A stretch of 35,118 nt of DNA. Source: an uncultured Phocaeicola sp. (GTDB taxonomy: Bacteria > Bacteroidota > Bacteroidia > Bacteroidales > Bacteroidaceae). The translations under genes were made by a program, and so were the position numbers. Location of the stretch: NCBI GenBank assembly GCA_947626525.1, contig CANQSM010000029.1, positions 1 to 35,118 of the forward strand, in the 5' to 3' direction. This document shows positions 27,931 through 35,118 of this stretch, one piece after another. How positions within the stretch are numbered: the first letter of the stretch is position 1; the number at the start of each line of letters is the position of its first letter. The notes under the pieces were generated by a model. It saw nothing but the letters and a program-made list of their open reading frames with translations, searched no databases and was not told the DNA's origin.

Positions 27931-29738
27931 ACCGCTACCCCGCTTGCGTTCTGTTGTAAATACTGCATAAGCTCTCTTCCGAATCCTTGCGCGTCATTCG
28001 TTTGAATATTGAACGAAAAATGATTAACCGTTTCATTTGTGTTTTTATTATTCGTTATCGTTTCACTCCGTGAATTGTCGCTCTCGGTATTGTAATTATT
28101 CGTCATTCCCATTGTTTCGGGTCTGGATTTTTCAATGTTCATTTTCTCGGTATTATATTCATTATTATATTCGTTATTGTATTCATTCCTATCGGCATTG
28201 TTTTCGGTATTATATTCATTATTGTATTCATTATTATATTCGTTGTTGTATTCGTTTTCTTCCGTGTATTCATCACCTTGATTATTATATTCTTCATCAT
28301 TGTAATAAACATTGCCTGATTCTCTTTGCTGGCGTTCCTGCATGAATGATACATCGGCTTCAACCCTCTTTAATTCATCTTGCATATATTTTCCGATAAA
28401 CGGTATTCTTCCTAATAAATCTTTTACTACTTCAACAACTCCGTTTACGCCCTTTGCGCAAGAGGTCATTATATCTTCCCAAAAACTGCCAAGCCATTTT
28501 CCAAATGACGTAAACAAACCCTTGACGCCTTGCCAAGCATCAACAATTTCACCTGCAATATCTCGTAATCTTTCTACTCCCTCAAATGTCAAATCACCGA
28601 TTGAATAAGAGAATTCAGTAAACCAACCTTTAACTTTTTCCCAAGCATTTAAGATACTTCCGGAAATCTCAATCAGTTTGTTTAACGCTTCCCAAGATAA
28701 ACCTTTAATCCATTCATAGAAATCACTAAACCAACCTTTAACTTTATCCCAATTCGCTATGATAAGCCCTGCAACCGTTATCAATGCCGTTAATGCCAAC
28801 ACCCACGGATTAGCAACCAAAAATGCCCCGAGCGCTTTAAATACTATAAACGCTTTTCCGACAATTCCAATCAATGAACCGACAACGGAAACAACGCCCG
28901 TAAACGCACCGCCAATCAGCTTGACAATCCCTGCAATCGGCGTTAAAAAACCGAATGCCGAAACAACCGCAAGTACTGTTCCCCGTACCTGTTCATTTTG
29001 TGTTGCCAACCATTGAAACGAATCGGATATTTTATCCACAATCGGAGTTATCAGCGGTAATGCGGACATAGCTAAGGCAAGAAATGACTGCTTTACGGTC
29101 GCAATCGCAACTCTCATTTTTTCGGCTGACTCAATAGCCTTGTCATCAATAACACCGAAACTGCCTGCTTTTTTTCTTATCTCTGAAAACTCTTTATCCG
29201 TTGCGGTCAACATTTTCAGCATTGCCGGTGAATAAATGCCAAGCTTTTCTAATGAATCAACCTTTGCATCTTGATTTAATCCCTTGAATGATTGCCGTAA
29301 ATCCCCGATAATGTCAATCGCATTCTTCCAACTGCCGTCCGCTCTCTGTAATGATACGCCAACCGTTGTAGCCAATTCTCTAAATGCACCGCCTCCGTGT
29401 AATCTCAACTCTTTCACGGCATTTTCTACCGAATTAAGCGCATTAACGGCTTCTTCGGAACTTCCGCCAAATTGAGATAAAGCATTTGAAAAAATGCTCA
29501 CATTCCTTGCATCTAAATCATTCCATTTGTTTGTTAAATCGGCAACGGCAAGCGTTTTTTCATATAAGTTTTTAACGCCTGCAAATCCTGCAACCGCTGT
29601 TCCTATTGCGCCAAGCTTTCCGATAAAAGAATTGCTTATGGCTACAACTGTCTGTTCAATCTTCTCTTGAAAGCTTGAAATCTCTTTCAAGGCGCCTTTC
29701 GTGTTAAAAAGAAAGTTAATGATTGCGTTGTTTGCCAT
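27927..29738 (-). CDS. Tail tape measure protein
   Basis: A 603-residue protein that sets tail length and is ejected with DNA. Residues 1 to about 220 are helical with coiled coil. Hydrophobic segments follow (about 235-330: VLAVVSAFGFLTPIAGIV, VSVVGSLIGIVGKAFIVF, LALTALITVAGLIIA). Next come amphipathic WxxVKGWF repeats (about 330-420), then an unusual asparagine- and tyrosine-rich linker of NEYNN repeats (about 490-530). Length suggests a short tail of about 90 nm if the usual ratio near 0.15 nm per residue applies. The start has AGAGGAAC upstream and overlaps the frameshifted chaperone extension by 23 bases. Confidence 0.85.
   Translation of the reverse strand: MANNAIINFLFNTKGALKEISSFQEKIEQTVVAISNSFIGKLGAIGTAVAGFAGVKNLYEKTLAVADLTNKWNDLDARNVSIFSNALSQFGGSSEEAVNALNSVENAVKELRLHGGGAFRELATTVGVSLQRADGSWKNAIDIIGDLRQSFKGLNQDAKVDSLEKLGIYSPAMLKMLTATDKEFSEIRKKAGSFGVIDDKAIESAEKMRVAIATVKQSFLALAMSALPLITPIVDKISDSFQWLATQNEQVRGTVLAVVSAFGFLTPIAGIVKLIGGAFTGVVSVVGSLIGIVGKAFIVFKALGAFLVANPWVLALTALITVAGLIIANWDKVKGWFSDFYEWIKGLSWEALNKLIEISGSILNAWEKVKGWFTEFSYSIGDLTFEGVERLRDIAGEIVDAWQGVKGLFTSFGKWLGSFWEDIMTSCAKGVNGVVEVVKDLLGRIPFIGKYMQDELKRVEADVSFMQERQQRESGNVYYNDEEYNNQGDEYTEENEYNNEYNNEYNNEYNTENNADRNEYNNEYNNEYNTEKMNIEKSRPETMGMTNNYNTESDNSRSETITNNKNTNETVNHFSFNIQTNDAQGFGRELMQYLQQNASGVAV
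28149..28255 (-). repeat. In-frame NEYNN microsatellite in the tape measure gene
   Basis: Tandem 12- to 15-base units encode NEYNNEYNNEYN, a short break (TENNADR) and a second NEYNNEYNNEYN block. Slippage would change protein length in whole residues and so could tune the tail or the released C-terminal part. Confidence 0.78.
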
Positions 29739-29949
29739 AAGCCTTGTTCCTCTGTACGATATAGTTTTGGGTATTTACATAGTTTACAACAGATAAAATC
29801 CAAAACTCTTTTAAATCAAGTTTTTTTAATTCGGAAACGCTTATTTTATCATTGATAAGGTATCCGATGCTGTTTCGGACTCCGAAGTCTTTGTATTCCA
29901 CACACTTGACAGCTGTTTCATTAACGGCTGGAATGTTTCGGAGTCCTTC
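29716..29949 (-). CDS. Frameshift extension of the tail assembly chaperone (-1 frame)
   Basis: This is the 77-codon extension read after a -1 shift at T TTT TTG (29949-29955). The frame is open from before the slip site to TAA at 29716. Joined to the first 101 codons of the chaperone gene it gives a 178-residue fusion. A free-standing start (GTG 29901) has no ribosome site, which favours the fusion. It plays the role of gpGT in lambda or gpE' in P2, binding the tape measure during tail assembly. Confidence 0.75.
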   Translation of the reverse strand, partial: EGLRNIPAVNETAVKCVEYKDFGVRNSIGYLINDKISVSELKKLDLKEFWILSVVNYVNTQNYIVQRNKAYGKQRNH

Positions 29950-30251
29950 AAAAAAACCTGTTGATGCTTTAAAATCTCAATGCCGAGCTCCAAAATGGAA
30001 AGCGGATTTTGAAATATTCCATAACAAGTTTGTAATGTTAAAGATTCAATAACAACATTTCTTCCCGATTCATCAAGCAATGACGCAAGAGGCAATAAGT
30101 CTTTTAAAAACGGCTTTATTTCAAGCTTCTGCTTTATTCTGCTGATACCGCTATCAATAAAATCTAATCCCGCTTCTGCATCAAATAATCGGATCCGAAA
30201 CTTTTTCGTTATTCCCAAATCCTTTATCTCAATATCCTTTATACTTTCCAT
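29841..30251 (-). CDS. Tail assembly chaperone
   Basis: A 136-residue helical protein between the tail tube and the tape measure, the constant place of the tail assembly chaperone. No enzyme motif. The start has AAGGAGCT upstream. Codons 99-101 are GTT TTT TTG, a -1 slippery heptamer, and the -1 frame is open for a further 77 codons. The short form would be the major product and the shifted form minor. It coats the tape measure while the tube polymerises and is absent from the virion. Confidence 0.78.
   Translation of the reverse strand: MESIKDIEIKDLGITKKFRIRLFDAEAGLDFIDSGISRIKQKLEIKPFLKDLLPLASLLDESGRNVVIESLTLQTCYGIFQNPLSILELGIEILKHQQVFLKDSETFQPLMKQLSSVWNTKTSESETASDTLSMIK
29949..29955 (-). 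promoter_or_regulatory. -1 ribosomal frameshift site T TTT TTG
   Basis: In the chaperone frame the codons read GTT TTT TTG; both tRNAs can re-pair one base back. The downstream overlap of the two frames is long (to 29841). The same heptamer type is used in phage P2 gene E, to my knowledge. I see no strong stem directly behind the site. Confidence 0.72.
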
Positions 30252-30272
30252 TTTTTAGCTCCTTATTTGTTT

Positions 30273-30731
30273 TTATGCAGGTAAAATCGTTCTGCCAGTA
30301 AATGTTATGTGGTAAGTCTTGATTCCTTGTCCATCATCAAGATTTGCATTATTACCGCCATTCGCCGTTGTAATCGTTCCACCTGTGTATACCGTTTTTG
30401 TCTTTGTCGTTGTGTTGACTTCCGTCATCACCAAAGCATAATCAATCAAGTCAACCTGCCATTTAGGCGTGGTCGTATCAATCAATAAGTCTAATGTGTT
30501 CCGACAATTCGAATTCGGTAAAAGCGAAAATGTTCCCGTGTATAATACGGGCTTTTGATTAACTGCGGCCAATCCGTCAGCACCCAAAATCACATTCGCG
30601 GGCTCATTATCTTCCCACTGCACCCCGTCACTTGCGAACCCGTCAAGCTTTAAATAAGCCAATACGGGCAAAGCCGTTATTGAATACGATAATCTTTTGA
30701 AACCTGTTTTATTTGTTGAAATATCAGCCAT
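30273..30731 (-). CDS. Tail tube protein
   Basis: A 152-residue beta-rich protein directly after the sheath-like gene and before the tail chaperone, the position of the tube subunit. Features: [18 protein letters not shown], an [20 protein letters not shown] strand pair and a final [14 protein letters not shown] strand, in the manner of tube proteins in DUF3383 phages. The start has AAAGGAG upstream at good spacing. It would polymerise around the tape measure as the inner tube driven through the host envelope. Confidence 0.72.
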   Translation of the reverse strand: MADISTNKTGFKRLSYSITALPVLAYLKLDGFASDGVQWEDNEPANVILGADGLAAVNQKPVLYTGTFSLLPNSNCRNTLDLLIDTTTPKWQVDLIDYALVMTEVNTTTKTKTVYTGGTITTANGGNNANLDDGQGIKTYHITFTGRTILPA

Positions 30732-30747
30732 TTTTTAAACTCCTTTC

Positions 30748-32319
30748 TTATGCACCAAACACCCTGTCAATAATTCTGAACTTATTGACAACACCACCGC
30801 ACAAATAGCAAATCAACACACGGATTCGCCGTAATGCAATATCTTCGGCACTAATCGGCTCAATCTGGAAATAATATCCGTTGTTTTGAATGCAATCAAC
30901 CGCATCAGGATTATGTGTTGCTTGCAATACTGCCAATTTATCCGTTTCGGTCAATGTTCCGTTCGTTGCAATCGCTCCGTTTGTCTTGAATAATTCCAAC
31001 GGCGTTGTAATGATTGACGAAACAAGCGCGTTTGCGTCTGTGCCCTGTTGTTTGATTTTATTCAATGAACCTAATGCGTTGATAATAGCAACTTGAATGT
31101 GTTGTTCTAATGCCGATTCATTCACTTGCACATCTTCCGTTCCAAATGCTCCGGACATTAAACCGAACCCGTAAAACGACGTTTCTTGCGTGCCAAATCC
31201 GACACTGTAAACGCAACTGATTTTATTCGCATTCAAGTCTTCAATCAATCCGCTGTTCGTTAATCCCTGTTGATAATCCACAACCGTACCTAATTGAGTG
31301 ATTGAGGTATAGCCAACGGCGGGATTAAAGTTAAAGTTAATTGCACCGCCTGCAACTTCAAAATCAATGCTTGCGCAAATCGCACAATCTAAAATATTGA
31401 CATTCTCTAAATACGGGTCATAACAAATCACATATCCGGTGTAGCTCTTTTCTGCCAATGCCTGCGCCGTTGCTTTCGCTGTTGTCAGGTCTGTCATATT
31501 GAATACCAACCGCACAACTGTGTTGATTGTTTGTTCGCCAACTGTCTGTTGCAACCATTGAACCGAACCTGTAATATCTTCATCGGTTAAATCTTCAACC
31601 GTTGTAATTGAATATCCTGCACTGTTCGCTTGATATAAGCGGTCGCAAAAATTAGCAAATGTTTCTTTATCGGCACCTGCGGAAACTTCACCGTCTGCCA
31701 ATCCTAATTTTCCCGATACATCAGTACCCGTTTCGCCTGCCGTAATCGCTTTAATCGTTGCCGTTTTTCCGCTGTCACCTGAGGTAATAATAAACCCGTT
31801 TGTTGTCGTGTTAAACTCAACCGTTGCATTCGTATAAGCTTCACCGCCTTCACTGTTTTCTGTGATAACGGCTTGAATAACGCTTGCAACATCTGCATAA
31901 CTGTTTGCCGATGAAAAGCTTAATTCGGTCACTTCAAAATCTTTTCCGCTTAAAGACATTTTAAAAGAACCGTCCGTGATTTTCTTCAAATCTTCAACGC
32001 TGGCAATGTTCTTTGAACCCTTGATAAATGCCTTTGCTTCTTCTTTATACCAACGGGCAACCACCAATTTTTCAGGCGCCGTACCCGATTTTGATAAATA
32101 TCCGAAATATTTTTGTGCTGCTGCATATTCTTTCGATGCCGTACCGAAATACGAACCGACATCAGTCGTTGCACTGGCTCCGCTAAACTCAATAAACGGT
32201 ACCGAACTCGGGATTAAGTCATTGACAACCGCCAATAACATATGCTTTTTTTCAATCGTTGCGGTGGCACTGGAAACAGATGCCGACATCGGAACAATCG
32301 TTGAATAAGGTAAACTCAT
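30748..32319 (-). CDS. Tail sheath-like protein (DUF3383)
   Basis: A 523-residue protein of the DUF3383 type, equivalent to a contractile sheath. The N-terminal part begins LPYSTIVPMSASVSSATATI, as usual in this family. An inserted domain of about 100 residues (about 140-230) is rich in T, S, G and V and would face the outside. The C-terminal part ends ALRRIRVLICYLCGGVVNKFRIIDRVFGA. The ribosome site AAAAAGGAGTAGAA is the phage's strong type. Its presence makes the phage a myovirus. Confidence 0.85.
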   Translation of the reverse strand: MSLPYSTIVPMSASVSSATATIEKKHMLLAVVNDLIPSSVPFIEFSGASATTDVGSYFGTASKEYAAAQKYFGYLSKSGTAPEKLVVARWYKEEAKAFIKGSKNIASVEDLKKITDGSFKMSLSGKDFEVTELSFSSANSYADVASVIQAVITENSEGGEAYTNATVEFNTTTNGFIITSGDSGKTATIKAITAGETGTDVSGKLGLADGEVSAGADKETFANFCDRLYQANSAGYSITTVEDLTDEDITGSVQWLQQTVGEQTINTVVRLVFNMTDLTTAKATAQALAEKSYTGYVICYDPYLENVNILDCAICASIDFEVAGGAINFNFNPAVGYTSITQLGTVVDYQQGLTNSGLIEDLNANKISCVYSVGFGTQETSFYGFGLMSGAFGTEDVQVNESALEQHIQVAIINALGSLNKIKQQGTDANALVSSIITTPLELFKTNGAIATNGTLTETDKLAVLQATHNPDAVDCIQNNGYYFQIEPISAEDIALRRIRVLICYLCGGVVNKFRIIDRVFGA

Positions 32320-32335
32320 TTTTTTCTACTCCTTT

Positions 32336-32821
32336 TTAAAAATTATTCCCACGATTGACAATCTTGTATTTGATTTTATCAAAATATGGGCTTTCACTCG
32401 TTATAGTATCAATCACAAATACAGATATGTCAAATCCGTATCTGTACTGATACTTCTTATTTTCTTGCAAGAATGTTCTATTTTCAATAGAACCGACCGA
32501 CTTAAAATCCAATGTCGGATTATCATCGGAACCAACAGCAACTTGCAATGTCTGTTGATAATTTAATGCGTTCTCATAAGCACTTTTACCGTAAAAATCA
32601 AATTGAATATGATAAACTCTTTCAATGTCATATGCTTCAATCAGTTTATCTTCATCATCTATTCTTCTCGGCTGGCTCCACGCAATATTCTCAATATCTA
32701 AAATGTTCATTTGCGCCCAATCAGTCGGGGGCTGTGGCAACGTATCAATATAAGGGTCTACAAATTGTAGCCCTTTCGGTAATAATCCTTGCAAATAATC
32801 ATAAACCGCCGAATCAATCAT
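32336..32821 (-). CDS. Neck / tail terminator-like protein
   Basis: A 161-residue protein before the sheath, resembling phage neck terminator proteins (LIC_12616 or gp12-like type). It has the YDIERVYHIQFDFYGKSAYENALNYQQTLQ segment, central in that family. It would cap the tube and sheath and join the tail to the head connector. It overlaps the preceding gene by 8 bases. Length is normal. Confidence 0.75.
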   Translation of the reverse strand: MIDSAVYDYLQGLLPKGLQFVDPYIDTLPQPPTDWAQMNILDIENIAWSQPRRIDDEDKLIEAYDIERVYHIQFDFYGKSAYENALNYQQTLQVAVGSDDNPTLDFKSVGSIENRTFLQENKKYQYRYGFDISVFVIDTITSESPYFDKIKYKIVNRGNNF

Positions 32822-33212
32822 TCTTTGCCTCGTCTAAATAACAATAAGCCTCTGTCCAGCCGTCATTCATCTGTTGCCAATCCATTTTCTCTACAATCCT
32901 GTATTTGTTTCCCTCGCATACAAATGTATCGCAACCGAACTGCCTTAATTTATCAATCTGTGTTGCATTCAGATTAAGATAAACACGCCAGTATTGATAT
33001 TCCCTTAATGTAAATCCCATTTCCTGCAATGTCTGCAAATTAGCCGGTTGTAATTTACCTTGAACCGTTATCGTTTCTTTTTCTTCTGTCGGCACTCTTG
33101 AATCGGGACTCCATACGGCTTTGGTGGTCGTAAACTCCATTGTCCGCCACGGATTGACAAACGCCAACGCTCCGCCTGCAATATTATGTAAGTTTAAACC
33201 TTTTTCAGCCAT
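32814..33212 (-). CDS. Head-tail connector protein
   Basis: A 132-residue protein between the gp10-like and terminator-like genes. Mixed beta and alpha sequence, with KETITVQGKLQPANLQTLQEMGF and YRVYLNLNATQIDKLRQFGCDTFVCEGNKYRIVEK forming a barrel-like pattern found in small neck proteins. The role as a connector or neck protein is inferred mainly from position; overlaps of 8 bases on both sides bind it to the neck operon. Confidence 0.6.
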   Translation of the reverse strand: MAEKGLNLHNIAGGALAFVNPWRTMEFTTTKAVWSPDSRVPTEEKETITVQGKLQPANLQTLQEMGFTLREYQYWRVYLNLNATQIDKLRQFGCDTFVCEGNKYRIVEKMDWQQMNDGWTEAYCYLDEAKND

Positions 33213-33660
33213 TGTCTCTAATTACCTCTATTTGTACGCTGTTTCTCAACGTTCCCGTGTCAATCAATGTGTGTGTGCTTCCCTTTTTCTTCACCGTTGA
33301 CTTCGCATTCGGTGGTGGTATGTTTGAATCTATACTTCTCTGTATATCTCTCTTAATAATCATTCCAGTTTCAAGCGCTATTTGATTGAGTGTTTTTTTG
33401 CTGTCAACATCATAGTTTTCAATGACATACATTCGCCATTCATCTCTTTTCTTTAATGTCCGCCTTAAAAACGGCCGTGGCGGTATTCTTTCATTTCCGT
33501 ATTCCTGCACCAACGCATTATGAATCAAGCTAAACCCGTTCGGATACCGTTTGTCTTTGATATATCCGACACGAACCCCTTTGACACTCTTTAATTCTTT
33601 TTTGATTCGGTCGCATAAATAATTTACATCGGATATATCGATTTTGACTTTGAAAGTCAT
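33205..33660 (-). CDS. HK97 gp10-like tail completion protein
   Basis: A 151-residue protein with the gp10-like pattern: an N-terminal helix-strand part, IPPRPFLRRTL in the centre, and LIDTGTLRNSVQIEV near the C-terminus, all typical of the family. It joins the tail to the head or sets the tail end during assembly. It overlaps the DUF4054 gene by 4 bases. Confidence 0.82.
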   Translation of the reverse strand: MTFKVKIDISDVNYLCDRIKKELKSVKGVRVGYIKDKRYPNGFSLIHNALVQEYGNERIPPRPFLRRTLKKRDEWRMYVIENYDVDSKKTLNQIALETGMIIKRDIQRSIDSNIPPPNAKSTVKKKGSTHTLIDTGTLRNSVQIEVIRDNG

Positions 33661-34067
33661 CTTATAACGTCTCCATAATACGGGCTCAAAATCGGTCTTT
33701 CAGGCAACGGGGGCTGTATCTGGCTTATCAACGCTAATAATTCCATTCCGTACGGGCTTAAACTCAACCAATACTGCAACCAATTTTTAAACTGAGGTCT
33801 TACGAATGATGCGCTTACGGAACCCTCTGTCGCGCTGGCAACCGCTCCCTGTGCCACAAGATTCGGATTCTTAATTAAATAAAATGAATGCGCACAAGCC
33901 AAATATACCGCCCGTATTTGTTGCGTTTCAGGTAAAATAATCGTTCCCGTATGTACCGAAATAATGCTCTTTGCGGATTCATAAGCCCTTGCAAGCTCTT
34001 CTTCCGTTATCTCTGAAAAATCAGGAAACCATTCTTGAAACTTCGTTAATTCAACTTCTATTTGCAT
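33657..34067 (-). CDS. Head-tail adaptor, DUF4054
   Basis: A 136-residue helical protein of the DUF4054 type, a head completion protein below the portal. Features: FQEWFPDFSEITEEELARAYESAK at the N-terminus, AVYLACAHSFYLI in the central helix, and a C-terminal YGMELLALISQIQPP. It overlaps both neighbours by 4 to 11 bases. It belongs to the same set as the DUF2184 capsid and DUF3383 sheath in related myoviruses. Confidence 0.8.
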   Translation of the reverse strand: MQIEVELTKFQEWFPDFSEITEEELARAYESAKSIISVHTGTIILPETQQIRAVYLACAHSFYLIKNPNLVAQGAVASATEGSVSASFVRPQFKNWLQYWLSLSPYGMELLALISQIQPPLPERPILSPYYGDVIR

Positions 34068-34387
34068 TTTTTTCTTTTCTTTTTCAAAACGGCTTTGGCT
34101 TCTTCTTCGGTCATCTGTGCGCTTCCGTCTTTGACTTCCCCGACTTCTTTCGCAAAATCTTCCGCATAAGCCTTTTTCTCATTTACAATAAAACAACCGT
34201 TCGGATTCTTTTCGCTCCGTATTCTTGGCGTGATAAAGCTTCCGTATTCTTTCATTAACTGTTGCCAATCTTCATCTTTGATGACGTTTAAAAAATCGCC
34301 ACCGCCAATGCCGACTTGCAATACAATTTTTTTACCGTTTTTTAAAACAAATGCCGACGGGCAAGTTCCTTTTTTAATAACAATCAT
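34058..34387 (-). CDS. Small head-region hypothetical protein
   Basis: A 109-residue protein directly after the capsid terminator. The N-terminal half is beta-rich (VLKNGKKIVLQVGIGGGDFLNVI); the C-terminal half is basic and ends KKKRKKCK. It could be a minor head or Rho-like accessory protein; no family recognised. The start has AAAGGG upstream, just beyond the terminator stem, so its expression depends on read-through. It overlaps the DUF4054 gene by 10 bases. Confidence 0.6.
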   Translation of the reverse strand: MIVIKKGTCPSAFVLKNGKKIVLQVGIGGGDFLNVIKDEDWQQLMKEYGSFITPRIRSEKNPNGCFIVNEKKAYAEDFAKEVGEVKDGSAQMTEEEAKAVLKKKRKKCK

Positions 34388-34401
34388 ATTTCTTTCCCTT
34401 T

Positions 34402-34430
34402 AAAAAAAAGGGCGGTCGGTTAAACCGCCC
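34402..34430 (-). terminator. Rho-independent terminator after the capsid gene
   Basis: Minus strand: GGGCGGT (34430-34424), 7-base loop, ACCGCCC (34416-34410), then eight T (34409-34402). A textbook intrinsic terminator 10 bases after the capsid stop. Partial read-through would give less mRNA for neck and tail than for head. Confidence 0.9.
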
Positions 34431-34439
34431 TGTTCATTT

Positions 34440-35118
34440 TTAGGATAATCCGTTATAGCGGACAACAAACATCGGGTATTGGACAATAGCGCCCGAGGTC
34501 GCTGCACTAATCTTCTGTGAAACTGTGCTGTCTTTCACAAACAAGGGATATGTCCGAGCCATTTCAACATAAGAGTTAATGACTGTTTCAAATCCGTCTT
34601 CTTTGTAAATCGCATACATCACGTCGGAACCCGAATCAGCATTTGCGAATTGCGGTACAACAACGACTTCAACTTTTTCACCGTATGTGTCTTTGATGAT
34701 TTTTTGAGCCGTTAAACCGTAGCTGTTTGCTCTGGTCAATAAAGCGGAGCAAGACGGGGAAACACCGATTACCAATCTGCCTCTTCCCGATTCAACACCC
34801 TCGCCGACAATACCGTTTGATTGTTCATTCAATTTAGCATAAGCAGCTGCGATATCGTTTGCAATATCTTCAGGTGTCTTATCAGCCCATTTAACTTTGT
34901 TGTCGCCTGCTGTCGGCACTGCAACATATTCACCCAAATTCGGGTCGTTCATTAAACCGTAAACCGGAGCAACTGTTCCTTTGCCTTTAACACCTTTAAA
35001 GAAAAAGTCATTGCGTTCAATAGCCAATGTCCGCATAGCGGCTTCCGCTTGGTCTGCCCGATAATTTTCTGCAAATGCACCAGCTGTCGCTTCCGCACGG
35101 TCTGTCGCATACCAACCA
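34440..35118 (-). CDS. Major capsid protein, C-terminal part (DUF2184-like); begins at 457
   Basis: Bases 35042 to 34440 encode residues 153-352 of the capsid protein, completing the frame begun at 457 across the artificial window ends. The first 76 bases repeat residues 128-152. Typical sequence: [28 protein letters not shown] and [13 protein letters not shown], then a C-terminal [13 protein letters not shown] strand common in DUF2184 capsids, where the last strands lie in the A domain. The total of 352 residues is normal for the family. An internal ATG at 35036 is not a start. Confidence 0.85.
   Translation of the reverse strand, partial: GWYATDRAEATAGAFAENYRADQAEAAMRTLAIERNDFFFKGVKGKGTVAPVYGLMNDPNLGEYVAVPTAGDNKVKWADKTPEDIANDIAAAYAKLNEQSNGIVGEGVESGRGRLVIGVSPSCSALLTRANSYGLTAQKIIKDTYGEKVEVVVVPQFANADSGSDVMYAIYKEDGFETVINSYVEMARTYPLFVKDSTVSQKISAATSGAIVQYPMFVVRYNGLS
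35042..35118. repeat. Terminal direct repeat, right copy
   Basis: Identical to 1-77. It marks the point where the circular molecule was cut open; one copy should be removed before further analysis. Confidence 0.93.

Noticed and set aside
29716-29901. Independent 61-residue gene before the tape measure
   Set aside because: Its GTG has no ribosome site, and the frame continues upstream to a slippery heptamer in the -1 phase. It is better explained as the frameshift extension.

Overview
The window is one complete tailed-phage genome, opened at an arbitrary point. Its last 77 bases (35042-35118) are identical to its first 77. Joining them gives a 35,041-bp circle and restores an intact 352-codon major capsid gene cut by the window ends. 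The repeat therefore looks like an assembly overlap, and the real genome is circular or circularly permuted. The phage is a myovirus: it has a sheath-like DUF3383 protein, a tail tube, a tape measure, and baseplate J, gp25-like, Gp138-like and DUF2612 proteins. An overlapping Rz/Rz1 spanin pair points to a Gram-negative host, and the DNA is visibly AT-rich. I cannot name the host. I recognise no integrase, CI-like repressor, DNA polymerase or replicative helicase.

Nearly everything is on the minus strand, so genes read from high to low coordinates. Early region (about 16.8 to 9.3 kb): small unknown genes, two replication-associated proteins, a VRR-NUC nuclease, a NinB/HNH fusion, a MazG-like enzyme, an NLTQH-family protein, an ERF annealing protein, a small serine recombinase and DNA-binding-type proteins. 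Packaging and modification (9.3 to 5.5 kb): a membrane protein, a ParB-like protein, a glycosyltransferase-like protein and the terminase. Head (5.4 to 0.5 kb, continuing at 35.1-34.4 kb): portal, MuF protein, protease with nested scaffold, cement-like protein and capsid. Connectors, tail and baseplate (34.4 to 19.6 kb) end in a 1244-residue tail fibre. Lysis genes follow (19.2 to 17.8 kb).

Two plus-strand elements break the pattern. First, a second fibre-tip coding segment (19338-19643) lies tail-to-tail with the fibre gene. Perfect 57-bp inverted repeats (19300-19356 and 19945-20001) bracket both tips. Inversion would swap the last 101 residues of the fibre for a different 95-residue tip in frame, which is a host-range switch; the serine recombinase is the obvious candidate invertase. 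Second, a lone plus-strand gene (17025-17420) sits beside a noncoding stretch.

That stretch (17401-17759) is the most unusual part of the genome. It reads as three head-to-tail minus-strand units spaced about 115 bp apart. Each has a TTGACA-N17-TATAAT-type promoter followed by 75-95 bases of hairpin-rich sequence ending in a T-run or terminator, and each terminator abuts the next promoter. I interpret it as a tandem array of three phage small-RNA genes. Other RNA-level features are a leader with two interleaved perfect inverted repeats (16245-16324), a repeated promoter-leader-RBS cassette before three separate early genes, a probable -1 frameshift in the tail-chaperone gene, and a terminator directly after the capsid gene.
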